64,000 nucleotides of DNA from Macrotrachela quadricornifera (lineage: Eukaryota; Rotifera; Eurotatoria; Philodinida; Philodinidae): NCBI GenBank assembly GCA_022393335.1, contig JAJEKB010020941.1, forward strand, positions 1-64,000, given 5' to 3'. Below are positions 32,448-45,196 of this stretch, in pieces; positions within the stretch are counted from its first letter, which is position 1; each line of letters starts with the position of its first letter. The position numbers and the translations under genes were made by a program. The notes beneath the pieces were generated by a model, which saw only the letters and a program-made list of their open reading frames with translations, made no database searches and was not told the origin of the DNA.

Positions 32448-34034
32448 GTACTATTTATCAGAATGAGGAATGCATAGCTTTATTTAGCTGAAATTAATTT
32501 AAAAAAAAAACACTAATTAGACGAATTCACTCTAAACTTAATATCTATTGTTTAATGATTCAATAATATTTGACAAAAAATATTAAAATAAATTCACTTA
32601 ATTAAGGTTTTCCACAACGTAAAGTTAAATAGAATGGTTCACGCGGATCGGACAATCTTTCACATTTTCATACCTACCTTTGTCAGGTTTATTCGTGCAA
32701 TGAATACTGTTATTATTATATTAAAAACCACAAGTAATATACTATTTATTTCTATGCGCCAATCAATTTTTTTCTCCGACTATGGCTTGCTTATCACTAT
32801 CCATGTCAATATCACTTATCGAAATCTGATTACTTTTTCTGCACAGATGTACTAATCAGATTTTGTTTTGTGCTGTAATCAGCATGATACAGACTTGAGG
32901 ATTTTAGATAAAAAAAAAATTCACCTACATTCTGTTAAAAGATAAGTAGCTGCTATTTAGTTTTATGCATTCTCTTATTTGAATAAATATTGAATAAAGC
33001 CTTGAAATAATTGTTTGTCGTGAACAAACTTTGAGTGGTGAGGAGTTTTTTATGAGTACGGTGTGCGAACAAGTTGGTTTTTTTACCGCACATATTTTGA
33101 GAATGAGTGAGATTTTTTATTTTATCAGCAATACAGAATTTATCGCAAAAATTAAAATTTACCTGTATGGTTAATTTTGGACGAAAACTTTCCCTCACTG
33201 TAAAAAGATCCTGTAGAATTTAGTGACCACCTCTGAATCGAATAGACAAATATACTGTCTTGTAGAGCTGAGAAAGACGCATCAAATAGTATATAGAAAC
33301 TTATGTTTTGGTTGAATTTTGGATAAACTCCAGCGAATTTACTATTAGTGGAGTATTATTCCAAATTGTGACTAATGACTCATTAATATGATCCTTAGTA
33401 TCGATTGAAGAAAAATATGATTTTTGATAGATATCATGTCATATCTATCAAATATTTGATAATGATAGATCTAAATGTATCGAGTCGCGTCAGTCATCGA
33501 AGAGATGATCAGACGTCAAACTTTGTCAGAAATTTCATATAAAATAGGGCTACAAAACGCACTAATGAAGGACTTTTCAAAATGTTAGCGAAGTATTCAA
33601 AACTGCCACGCATTGATAACTGCTCTCTAAGTTTTTCATCAAACTTTTCTTTTTTTTTTCTAAGACATCTTATTTTTTATAATACGATGTCTTAGATCAT
33701 GCCCTCCTTTTTATATCTAATATCATACTCATGTTCAGCGATCAAAACTATATCAAATAAGACTACTTTCTAATATTCTGACATGTCATTTATTCATAAA
33801 ACAGAGTATCTTTTTGAAAACTCATTATGGTAGACCGATTGAAGGCTTATTTAAATTATGATCTATCTTTATTTTCTTCTTATTATTTACAGAATGGGCG
33901 TGTAAAATAACAAACATTATTATGAATGTGTGACCAGTCCTTCTACGATGTATATATATCCAGATCATTGATTAAAGAAAAAGAAGGATGAGTGAATACA
34001 TAGGAAACGTACCATGATATAAACGACCATCTCG
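32448..34034. other. Gene-free stretch with two perfect hairpins
   Basis: No gene is seen. TTTGATAGATAT (33423-33434) pairs perfectly with ATATCTATCAAA (33441-33452) across a 6-nt loop, and CTAAGACATC (33660-33669) with GATGTCTTAG (33686-33695). These may be ends of small MITEs. Short frames at 32634-32855 and 32953-33198 have no recognisable content. Confidence 0.4.
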
Positions 34035-35352
34035 GAATCGGCTGAAACTTGCAGAGCTTATAGAGCTCAACGAGTTGATAATTTTGGTATAAAATAATCC
34101 TAGATTTCCATGTGGTTTAGCTAAAAACGGACCAAAATTCAGTTATATAGATTTAGCATAGAATATGCTAAGACTGGGAAAAGTTGGTTGTTTTAGAGAA
34201 TATTCCGAGAACATTTTCTTTCGTAATTTATAACCAGGAAACAATAATCTATATATATATTCTTATAGCTTATGTTCATCTTCGCATAGCGAACTTTTTA
34301 ATGGCAAGACAATACGTTGACCACTACAAAATCTTTGTCTTGCAATATGAAGCGTCTGCCGAATTGAGGTGAATAATGGCATAGTAGATTTTATAGCTTA
34401 TCGCTTGCTCAACCTATTGGTATTATAAACTTTTCGCTTGGTTCTGATTTTCGTCTACTAGAGAGGCTGAATGTTTATCTACCGATGTTATATGACAGAT
34501 TTGTGAGAATAACTCGATGAAATTATCTGAAAATTTCAAAGATTCCTATCGAAAAAATGCTTAACTACATTGCTGAGATAAAAGTAAACAAAAGCTTTCG
34601 ATAAAACTATAGAAGCCTTTAAGATTTGCACATTCTTATAAAAAAGTATCCAAACAAATTTCATCGAAGTGAAATCGACAAATTTGAACATTGAACAGTG
34701 TAGCTATTCTTTTGACAGATTACAACTGTGAGATGATATGAAAGAAAACGAAATTGTTTCTAATATCTAACAGACTCTTTCCTCTGTTAGTTAACACCTA
34801 TTTTGATTGAAATTTTCAGATAATTTCATCGAGTTATTCTCTCAAATCTGTCATATAACATCGGTAGATAAACATTCAGCCTCTCTTATAGACGAAAATT
34901 AGAATAAGGCGAAAAGTCTTATAATACCATAAGAGAGAACAAGCGACGCGCTACAAAATCAACTATACCACCATTCATCCAAATTCAGCAGAGGCGTCCT
35001 ATTGCGAGACAAAGATTTTGTAATGGTCAATCTATTGTCTTGCCATTAAACAGTTCGCTTAGCGGAACTAAACTATTTGATATATACGTGGTTCGATAGA
35101 GCTGAACATAATCTATCAGAATATATATATATAGATTGTTGTTTCTTGGTTATAAATTACGAAAGAAAATATTTTCGGAATATTCTCTTAAAAAAACCAA
35201 GATTTTCCAGTTTTAGCATATTTTATGCTAAATTTATATAAATGAATTTTGATCCGTTTTTAGCTAAACTACATAGAAATCTAGGATTATTTTATACCAA
35301 AATGACCAGCTCGTTCAGCTTTACAAACCCTGAAAATTTCAGCCAATTCTGA
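34035..35352. mobile_element. Foldback MITE with ~510-540-bp arms
   Basis: The arm at 34035-34540 is repeated inverted at 34808-35352 with high similarity for over 500 bp: GGTATAAAATAATCCTAGATTTC, AGAATATTCCGA, TCTTTCGTAATTTATAACCA, ATGGCAAGACAATA and TGAATGTTTATCTACCGATG all recur as complements. The loop is about 265 bp. It would form an exceptionally long hairpin. No coding capacity; the 62-codon frame at 34184-34372 lies within an arm. Confidence 0.85.
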
Positions 35353-35887
35353 AGTGTACACACCAAACCACTTTGCCTGATGCCCGTTGTCAAGGAAATA
35401 ATGTCCATTCCAACTATGATGAAATTTTGCTTTCTATCATTCTTTGCTTCCGTATAAAAAGTGGCACAATGTGATTTTTCTCTTTTTCATTTATGCAACT
35501 GTTCATAAAAATAAGTTAGATCCAACAAAAAAAGGTACTTTGAAATAGGGAAATATACGTCGCTTTAGACATACCATTAATAATCAGCGCACCATCTATA
35601 ACAACTTTCATCGTACACAAATTATTGCCATTCTATTTTCAAAGAAATACAAAAATTCAAACTATACAAAACGCTAAATTCTTACGATCAAGCATATTTG
35701 ATATTTTCTTTCAGGATGAACAGTAATAGAAAAATCATAAATGGATAACAAAATTTATATGAAACTGTTTTATTTCGGAGTATATTGTTCAAACGATATA
35801 CAACAAGTATATAGCTGAGAAAAATATTGCCATCAGTCTTTGTTTATTAAAATATTCATTTAAAATTTTTGATCGAACAATTCAGTT
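35353..35887. other. Downstream flank of the 912-aa membrane protein gene
   Basis: No gene is seen; this is the 3' flank of the minus-strand gene ending at 35888, with no unambiguous poly(A) signal chosen. Confidence 0.3.
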
Positions 35888-38800
35888 TTAGCAGTGAGTT
35901 TCAATCTGATCATTCTTATTTTTGCCATGATATTCTACCATATGTATAGGTGATTGTGGTACATGTTTATGTGTAATGTGATTTGTATCGATTGCCACAG
36001 AATTGTTATTTAATAGATTGTTTGTTGTTTTGTTAGAAAAACGTTTTTGTATTAAAAGAAATACTGGAAAAATCAATAGTTTAAATAAAAGAAAAATAAG
36101 ACCGAATAAATCCATACATAACACTAAAATTGAATAATATGTAATATAATAATATTTCGTAAGTCAAAAATTTTCTTCGATTCACATGTTTCAATTTTTC
36201 TTTTACACTTCTAAACAAATCTTTTTTGATTAATTCGATTTTATAATATCAAATCTAATCTAAAAAATTTCGATTGTGAATTTTGATCAACCGATTTATC
36301 CACTACTATAATAGAGAAACATAGGCTAACATTCTAGATATATTATTTTTTCCATGTCCTAAAAAATAATGGTTGGCACATAATGAATGAACACATTTCC
36401 GTTTCATTTTTCCACCTTATGATAAGAAAACAATATATATTACAAGATGCAGTGTGAAAAGCTCTACAATCTACATTAGAGACTTGCGGACCCAAGTTTG
36501 ATCTGAACCCGGGACAGACTATAGATGAAGGTATAAGATTTCAGATCTTTATTGTTCACTCTAAAAGAATAGTCAGTGCACAATCATTTTTTGTTCATTT
36601 TCTTAGTACTAATATTATCTATATCCGTAGATTATTACAAACCGGATCCTCAAGTCAACCATTTGAAATCTCATAATCAACGCAGACAGCACTATATTTT
36701 CCTATTATAATAGTGGATAAATCGTTTGATTACATCTCAAAATTTTTTATGTTGTCAAATGCTAAATTGACATCTTCTATTTTATATGTTAATTATAGTT
36801 GGTAACATCTTACTTGCGAAAAGAATCGTGTTGAATACAATTTCATATATTCGTGCAATTGGTTCTTGAGTATTCTTCATATAAAATTCTGATTCAGTTA
36901 TATCGATCACTAAAGTCATTTTTGTATGTAAATAACGATAAAATTCTCCTTTCTGTGAAAATAGTACATCATCTGTTAAAGTATTTATAGTAAGTGTAGG
37001 TAACCAAAGACTTGTATATGTAACATCATCAAGCAATGCCATGTTAGCTGTTCGATTAATCATTTTAGTCATTTTCATATTTATTGTTGGATTAGATGTT
37101 AAAGTTTCATTTTGACTAAATAAAACTTGACAATAATTCATTTGTTGAACTGTATATTTGCCTTTATTAATAGTTGTAGATGGAGATGAGAAACAAATAC
37201 GAATTCCACCAACAAAATTTGGACCAATTAAATCAAATTGAATTGTAAGAATATGTTGTGGGAGAATAATAGAAGTATAAACTATACTATTATTAACATG
37301 ACAATTAAAATCTTTTAATGGAATACTTAATCCATGACCTCGATTTTGTTGAATTGTTAAATTTTTACATGTAAAAGCTGTACTAATAAATTGAATAAAT
37401 AAAGTTATAATCTGTTGATCAAGTAAATTAAATATTGGTTTTTCTTCTTCATGTTTATGCATTGAGAGTAATTGTAAAGAACTCGTAAATTTTGAATTGA
37501 ATAATATATTATTACAAGAAACTTTCATTCGTTCATTTGTTGTTGTCTGTTCAAATGGATAAAGATAAGAAAATGAAATACTAAATTTACATGCAAATGT
37601 AATGAGAACTAATAAAGAAAATGATATAAGTCCACCTAACCAAAATTGTCCATCATTAATTAAATCAATTTGTGTAAAAAATTTTTTAAATATTTCTCCA
37701 TGTTTAGATTTTGAACGATGTAAACAAAATTTAATTAATAAAAATATAATTATAGTTAAACATGACCAAAATACTGGTGAAATTAAAAGACAATGTTGAG
37801 TTGCATCAGGAACTTTTAAAATATTATAAAGAAGTAAATCATTAAATTGTGTTGATTTAGGTGATTCCAAATATGGTTCTGCTTGATCATAACTTGTCAT
37901 TTGTGTTAGATTGATTTCATTCAAAGCACCAACAAAACATAAAGATGTATTTGTATTCGAACATTTTTCGCATATCTTTCCTGAATTACCATTATTTTTC
38001 GAATGTAATGGACAAATTATACAAGGTCCAACACTTGTTTTATTTTGATAAGTACCTGGAATACAAGATTTTGAACGATAAATTATGATGTTTGGACTAA
38101 TTGACTTGTCAATTAGACTAGTAGAATAACCTGGCGAACTTCCACGTAAAATAAGAGCACGAGATGGATTAAGAACAAGACCGAGATTTTGTGAGTTCCA
38201 TGATACAAGATTTAATATACGATAAGGTTGGGATAACTGATTCAATAACTCGATTGGTTGTTGATTATTTGGAAAGACGAAAATTGGTTTTATATTTATT
38301 TCTTTATCACAAAAATTATAAACCTGCAAAATATAAATTCAATTATGATCAAAATCAGATCTCTTTAACCGTAGTAGTCTTAAAGTGCATCATTTTTGAC
38401 TCGTACTCAAAAAAAAGGGCTCGATATCAGCTAATATCATCGATCGATTTGCGTATTCTTCTATTTCCACAACGTCATCAATGCACTCGTTTACATTGGA
38501 CAACAACCTAATCAACAACGACAAAAATAGGTCGGTACCAATATTGTTTTAGACTTGATAAAGAACTTTAAACGAAGATAATTATTTTTACAGGAACATT
38601 ACATAAACATAAACGAGAAATTCCTAGTGAGTTCCAGTCAAATAAAATTCGCGAAGTTAGTTCACCCATTTTTGCTTTTAAAGATTACTTAACGTTAGTT
38701 TCATTTGTTCCCAAACAAAATGAATCATTTTAATTACTATCTTCGAAACATCATGATAATCTCATCGACAAGAAAAGCGGAAAACCCAATATTATTCTCG

Positions 38801-40160
38801 AGTACAATAAAACAAAAAGAGATATTGATACTTTGGATGAAATGTACCATAAATGTATCGTCAAAAGAGGCACAAGACGATGGTCACTTTGCATTTTTTA
38901 CGAAATGATTGATATTACTAGTATAAACGCATTGATCATGTGGAATCAAAATAAAAGATATAAACGTCACTATCAAGACGGATACAAAAGTAAAATAATA
39001 ATATATTATACCAGTAAAGTGCAAAAAAGATTTTGAACTACTAGGCTTAATTGTGTATAATATGAATGATTGCCAATATTTTCTATAGTATTCATATCTT
39101 TGAGCGAGAATCCTTCTGATGTTATCAGAAAAATTTGATAATTGATCTATTTAATTACTATACTTGCCTGTACTTGAGACAAAGACCAAGGCAAGGTTGG
39201 CATTGAATGAGCAAGTACAGCATAAGTATTATCATCTAACATAGCAACTGATTTTCCAAATAATATACCTTCTTGTGATGAAACATGAGTTTTAATAATC
39301 ACTGGTGCTTCTGATTTATTTTGAGCAGACAAAATAATAACCGTATCCAATTGTGGAATTCCGATAATAATCATATTTGATTCTTCATGTAAAGAAATTG
39401 ATAACATTGTATATTGTCTTTGATCATCCAAATCATATGTAGAAAAAGATTCTCTAGAAATTTTTATCATTTTCGATGGTATTAAAATCGATGAATTCGA
39501 CAAACTGCCACTATACAAGTAGGCAAATACTTCGGCTTCTGTTACACGATAAGCAAGTAAAAAGAAACGATAATCTTTGGTAATAACAAGTCCTTGAGCA
39601 AGAATGAAACTATCTTGATCCCACAGTTTAATGTTACTTAATTCTACACTAGTGTTTGAATTTATATCTAAACAAAGTGTATCAGTCAACTGCACGACAT
39701 ATACATATGTTCCATGTGGATCTATACCAAGAGCTAAAGTTTTTAACTCATATGTTGATGGTAATGGCCTCCATAGAATAGACTCTAGATATATATATCC
39801 AGAATTATCTATGTGAATTACTGTCAAAGATAGATTATTATCTATATCTTCACCTATTACTGCGAGTACTGATAAACTACTATTTTGTATAGAATTTATA
39901 ACAATTTTATAGATATAAGCAAGAGATATAGGCAAGTTGAAATGTTTGTAGGTATAAATTGTGGTACGTCCATTAGATGACCATGAATCTACGAAAATTG
40001 TTAATTGTCGAAGATGATTCTCTACAAAAACGACATGATGTTGATTTATTGCCAAATATGTTCCAAATGCATAATCATCATTTTGTTCGAATGATTGTTG
40101 TTTTACTTCATAAATGTTTATATATATCAGCAAAAAGTAGAAGAAATAATACATTTTCAT
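35888..40160 (-). CDS. Secreted/membrane protein with Cys-rich ephrin-receptor-like motif, three exons
   Basis: Exons on minus: 40160-39168, 38323-36814, 36123-35888, joining in phase to 912 codons. Intron 1 (844 nt) begins CAG|GCAAGT and ends TTTTGCAG, a GC-AG intron; intron 2 (690 nt) begins GTAAGAT and ends TTTTAG. The N-terminus is a signal peptide (MKMYYFFYFLLIYINIYEV). Residues to about 330 look like repeated beta-strand blades (LSVLAVIGEDIDN, YVYVVQLTDT, ..IIIGIPQLDTVIILS), possibly a propeller. Residues about 418-460 carry CIPGTY..GPCIICP..GKICEKC, the spacing of ephrin-receptor-like/GCC repeats. Membrane segments follow near 510-531 and 558-577 and in exon 3 (FGLIFLLFKLLIFPVFLLI); between them lies a long, N-glycosylation-rich segment. 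It is probably a cell-surface protein; I do not recognise a named family. Two separate genes are the alternative, but matching phases and the missing start in exon 2 argue against it. Confidence 0.7.
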
Positions 40161-40834
40161 ATTTATTGATTATTTTTAATCTATATAAAAATAATACATA
40201 GTTTTATTCATTTGGACTGTTATTACTTGTACAAATAAGCATACAATGAACGCAATCTCGTCCCCGATGGTCTTGAGTTCGATTATGCACATAAGTTCAA
40301 CAACATTAATCTTTATCGTAGGATATAAACGTATGAATTGATTTTGAAGATATTTATATAATATAAATTTAACTCTTTTAGATTCAGCACGAGTTATTTA
40401 TCAAAATACGTACAGCTTTCGGTTAGAAGAACAAATGTGCCATAAAACTATACTAACTAGATTTATGGAAAGGAAAATATCTTACTTTATCTTTTTGAGC
40501 TGACTAATTCAATCCATAAAATAAATGTCTTTGCAAAAGTTTTTCATTATTTCAAACGCAAATGATAAGAAAATATAAATGCATCATTTATATTAATTAT
40601 TATAAACGTGATAAATGATGACTCTGCTGTAAAATTAAAAAAATAATAATATTTTTTTTCTCCATTTGTCGTCTACTGTACGTGCCATAAATTATAGCTT
40701 TATTGTAAAGCTAAAAAAAACTAATAATTTTTTTTTCTCTATTTATCATCTATTTTAAATATTATAAATGATGACTTTCCTGACAGCTTAAAAAGTAATA
40801 AAGACTGTTTTATTTCATTAATCAATGTTATAAA
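40161..40834. other. Upstream flank of the 912-aa gene
   Basis: No gene is seen. At about 40610-40800 there are three related AT-rich units (ATAAATGATGACT..GTAAAATTAAAAA..CTCCATTTGTCGTCTACTG and similar) spaced roughly 80-90 bp, a small degenerate tandem repeat. Confidence 0.35.
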
Positions 40835-40985
40835 CTAGCTATACCCTGTGCAAATTGCACGGTTTTTTCGGTCTTGAGCGAAGTATGATTATCATATGTT
40901 GTGTAATTAACGAGAAGTGTACAGAGGCTCGTTACCATTACCCAGGAAACATTACGAGAAGATAAGCTTGACTTGTTTTCCACTA
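40835..40985 (-). mobile_element. Helitron-type 3' terminus, copy 2
   Basis: Diverged copy of 4984-5140. On the minus strand it ends with a hairpin (CCGTGCAATTTGCAC with partner CAGGG), then GTATAG, CTAG, then T. Similarity to copy 1 begins exactly at CTAG and runs through CATTACCCAGGAAACA to CTTGACTTG. Confidence 0.5.
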
Positions 40986-41159
40986 TATAAAATATTTACA
41001 AGACTTCAGAAAACATCACATTCTTGATTCTGTTTGGTTTCTGGTTTTGTTTTTAATTAATGATTTGTACGCGAATAGATGTAGGGGAGTGCACTCGTGA
41101 AAAGGTAACGTAAAATTGATCGTGATTGAATACTAACTGGGACAGCAGCAGTCCTAACC

Positions 41160-41385
41160 AACAAATAACGTGCGTCGTTTTGTCTCACGTAACCCTCAAC
41201 TGTGAAAGAGATAATAAAGTTATATATATTAAATCAAAATAAATTATATCTCAAACAATTTTACAAAAAAGATTTAGTATTTTTTACGAATGTAACGATT
41301 TTATCAAACATATATGACTTTATTATGTCTTCCACAATCGACGGTTAAGTGAGACGAAACGATGAACGTTACTTATTTACTTAGT
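41160..41385. repeat. Inverted repeat, possible short foldback element
   Basis: AAATAACGTGCGTCGTTTTGTCTCACG..ATAATAAAGTTATATAT at 41160-41235 recurs inverted at 41308-41385 with about 80% identity (CGTTTCGTCTCACTTAACCG on the complement). The arms are about 70 bp and the loop about 70 bp. Confidence 0.6.
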
Positions 41386-41894
41386 TAATTTGGATACAAA
41401 AGAAAAACAATTATTTCCAGAAAGTGTTCAGAAAAGCTTAAGTTATTTTTGATAACTTTCAGAATCGTCATCTATTGGTAGATGGACGATCCTTCTTTCC
41501 GACATATTGTTGTTATTGGACAGTTGTTCTTTTCCTTTTTTTTCTCTTTCTCTCCTGGCTATTCAGTTGTTGTCGTTATTTTCTTTTATGAACATGTTGT
41601 TGTTTTCTCTGGGAACAGGTTGTTTTTTTGTTTTCTTTCTTGATAGGAAGAATAAAGTTCTTCGTGGTTCTTCACCTCATCATCGTTCCCTCCTTTCATT
41701 CCGAAGACAGATCCTAACAATAACGACAATCCTTTTCGAAACTTAACAATTTTTGTTATGAATTCGTTTTGCAGTTAATGTTCGTTTTCGCTATATAACG
41801 GGTCTATAATATCTTCTTTCATATCATTTAGCCCGATACCCCTAAAAACCTTACCTATTGAAAATTTACATAAACAACAAAATGGCTATGGCTA

Positions 41895-42057
41895 GCAGCG
41901 TACCCAGAAAAAAATAGGGGAATTCAATCCCCAAATTTTCCCAGTTTTATGTAAAAAGCATCACTTTTCAACACTCAGAAATTTTTACAAGACAGAGGGG
42001 CTGAGACATATACAGGGGGATCAGCATCTCTTAGCCCTGTGCTAGTTTCGCCACTAT
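41895..42057. mobile_element. Possible hAT-type MITE
   Basis: The left end CAGCGTACCCAGAA and the inverted right end TGGCGAAACTAGCACAGG have the look of the CAGTGGCG..CTAG termini of some hAT elements, enclosing about 160 bp with several G/C-rich runs (ATAGGGGAATTCAATCCCC, AGAGGGGCTGAG). The ends match only weakly and no target duplication is clear. Confidence 0.3.
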
Positions 42058-43997
42058 CTATTACCAATTGTATTTCTAGTACTTATTTTAATTGTTTAAA
42101 AATTATTTTGTGTGGACAACACACTACCTGCTAATTGGCATGGTTTTTCATCCTTTTGATACACAATCACAGAGGTAACCATATTCGACCAAAAAGAGAT
42201 AAATGTGTTAGGGTATTTGGCTCTAAAGACTAGCTAGTACAAATCTACCAAAGGAAAACATTATTATGATAATCAGATTTAAGCTTAATTATGCCAGAAT
42301 AACTCCAATTAGCCTCAACGGTGCTTAATTACCATTAATGATACAGATGAACGGCTAGTCGCTTATCAGTACCCCTCCGGATCGTCAATCACGGCTAGCT
42401 GTCTTTCTGTGCAGCCCTACCATTTCATTTTTTCTAATTTTTTGTTTAACATCCATCCCCTTCCCATTTATCTTTCGGTTTCTCCGAATTAACGTTCGAT
42501 TGCCGAAAACACTCTAATTGGGCAACGTTCTTTACACATGCCAATATCAAATTTCTGATTGCTTAAACATTCAGCCTAGAAAAGTTTCATTAGTCGACAG
42601 TCCAACACCAAAAACCCCTACTTGCCCGGACCCCTCAGTTGAATAAATCTGAGGTTAAAAAACTGATCAGTCGAGAACCCAAAATCAAACGAATGAGATT
42701 GGACGAAAATAGGCCATGGAACAGTTTGATTGGTCAAAAATCCGAGGTCGAAAGAATGTGATTGGTCGAGAAGCCACCGCCATAATCCCTAATTGGCTGG
42801 CTTTAAGACTTGAGAAAATGTATTTTGTAGTCGAACGTTTTTCTACCTTTGATTTAGGACAAACAAATACGCACACAAACTTTGTAGCTTTTTTTCGTAT
42901 GACCCTCCCTTCAATCGAGAGAGTAAAGAAAAAAAAAATGATATTTCACTATATTATCAATTATGAGAAGCCACTAATGCTATCTATTCCTCTTTTTCCT
43001 CTAGCATGATGTCACGACATCTTTCGCACGCGTGACTAAAAAGAGAAAAACATCTGCTATGCATTGAGCGTGTGACAACATATGTCATGACGCCAGGCGT
43101 ATATAGGCCGTACGTATTGAATAGGGTTGAAAAATCACCCTCAAAAATTATTATTGCAACACAACACAATAAGAAACAGAACGATTAAGTTTGCTCGTTT
43201 GTCGAGCATGTGTCTGGTAACTGATACGTTATTATTTTTTTTCTTTTCTTCAATACTCAAAGACAGTAAGACAACTCATTTTTCTATCGTTCTTGCATAC
43301 ATATAAAACTCAAAGAATTGTTTCGAATTTTTAGTTACTGAAGTTTTCAACTATTCGAATATTGAAAGTTGAGGGTGAGGGTGAGGGTGAGGATGACTGG
43401 ATGAAGAGTGAAACTGAGAGCGTGGGGGATGAAGACAGTGAGGTGTTGATAACTACTCACAAAGCAACACTGTGGAAGATAATTTAAAGTTCATATAAGA
43501 TGTGTTATGATCTGGGCATTGCTTATTCCTATTCGTCACAGTGCGAAAATTGAAATCGTTAACGCGAGCTGCATTTCGCCCAAGCCGTACTCCTAGAATG
43601 CTCGAATAATTGAAAACTCGAAGAGAATTTCAAAATTGGAAACAAATTAATGATTTTTACATTACTATAAATACATTTTCTAGTTTTTTGTCTAGATCAC
43701 TGCATTGTGTAGTGGACAGAAAATTTTCTCCAAATAAGTTTTTTTGCTTTTTATTTCGAACACCGAATTGTTACTATAGAGCAGAAATTTTTATTTCAAA
43801 TATTTATTTTTTTCTTTTCTTCAGATCAGATTCAATAGAAAAACGACTACACACTAAGTTAAAATGTGTCATATATACTGTATTTTACGACACATTAAAG
43901 TGCGACAGGAAGAGCTCACTGCGACACTTTGCTTCTAGCGGACCCACGGCATATTTTTGAGCACGTGGAGATTTTTTTGCAAAAATCGGATTATTAA
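42058..43997. other. Gene-free stretch with CCAAT-like repeats and a GAGGGT run
   Basis: No gene is supported. Between about 42545 and 42800 the motif TGATTGGTC/GATTGGAC or TAATTGGCTGG recurs at about 30-bp steps, each followed by GAAAATCCGAGGTC-like text: a short degenerate repeat rich in inverted CCAAT boxes. At 43369-43393 GAGGGT is repeated four times in tandem (G-rich strand plus). Short frames at 42716-43009 and 43610-43960 lack domains. Confidence 0.35.
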
Positions 43998-44551
43998 CCC
44001 TTTCGCGCCGTCATTGTTTAGCGAAAAATATGTTTCGGTTTTTTCAAGAAAGTCTTTATTATGGTTGGTGGAAAATTGCGCGTCAAAAAGTCACAGCGGT
44101 CTGCTTCATTGCCCCAAAACTTAGCACTGAATAGTCTTCGCCAGATCCGGAGTCATGAATTTTTTAAAGAAATGCACGCCACTGTAGAAAATGCTCGATC
44201 CTGCGAAGTGTTTTAGTCCTGTATCCATCCAAATGCTTTCTTTTCCAAAGGAGGATATTGTATGAACATCCTGGGCTCCATTGTTTTGTATTATAATTGT
44301 TATTAGAAGCATTTCGCTATATTGATAGACTTACTTTATGTGAAGACTCTTGAGAGAGAACAAAAGATACTTGAAGTTTCGCACTAAAAGTATATCTTTC
44401 TTATAAAACTTCCGACACCCAAAATCTCTCTCGTTATAGTAGAAGAAGCTCCTTAGCCACAAGTACCGAATATCGCTTCGAGCATCATTTGATATTTGTA
44501 TCTAAGAAAAAACGGTACCGTCCCGTATATGGAACACTCGGCGCGAAAGGG
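43998..44551. mobile_element. piggyBac-type MITE, 554 bp
   Basis: A perfect 13-bp terminal inverted repeat, CCCTTTCGCGCCG, is flanked on both sides by TTAA (43994-43997 and 44552-44555). TTAA duplication and CCC.. ends define the piggyBac superfamily. The interior shows no transposase, only a 63-codon frame on minus (44121-44312). The perfect ends suggest a comparatively young insertion. Confidence 0.85.
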
Positions 44552-44555
44552 TTAA

Positions 44556-45196
44556 TACTTTTTCAGTTTAATTCGGATTAATGGTATCTTATTTTGTATC
44601 TGAAGACAATCAGATCGTAAGATCTGACTGTTCTGAAATTCTCAAATTTCGACAGAGCCACTCCGAGTCAGTCAATTCTTGGCCAGCTAGCGACCTCTTA
44701 AGAAATTCTCGAATAATAAATGGTCGCGAAATATCTGAAAAAAAAGATATATGAATATGTATCAATTTAGCACATTGAATCGACTCATGTAGCTTCATGG
44801 GCGAAACAAAACGGTGAATGAACAGGTGACATATACTACGCCACATAAAGAATGCGACACATTCGTACATATATTAATTCGACATATTTTATTTTAGTAT
44901 GTAGACACTTCCCTTTTGTTCTTACTTTTTTTCAAACAATTTCTGCTGCTAGATCTGAATGTGATAAGTGGATGCGAATTCCACTACGGCAATACTCATA
45001 ATCGTTGAATCAAAAATACTGTTAAAAGCCATAAGTTCCTCGTTCGTACATTCTACGCTCAATTCTTTTCTGTATTAATATATCGAATAAGTAACTTTGT
45101 TCTGTGCTTGAGCTATGTTCTTCTTGCTATTATGCCGAGGTGTTCTTGTTTTCTAGATTCAGTATCAACATTTTTATACGCCATCCATCCGTCTAT
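44556..45196. other. Upstream flank of the RING-MIT gene
   Basis: No gene is seen. The frame at 44610-44870 (minus) has no recognisable content. The region just before 45197 probably contains the promoter of the RING-MIT gene, but I could not pick out a TATA box. Confidence 0.3.
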
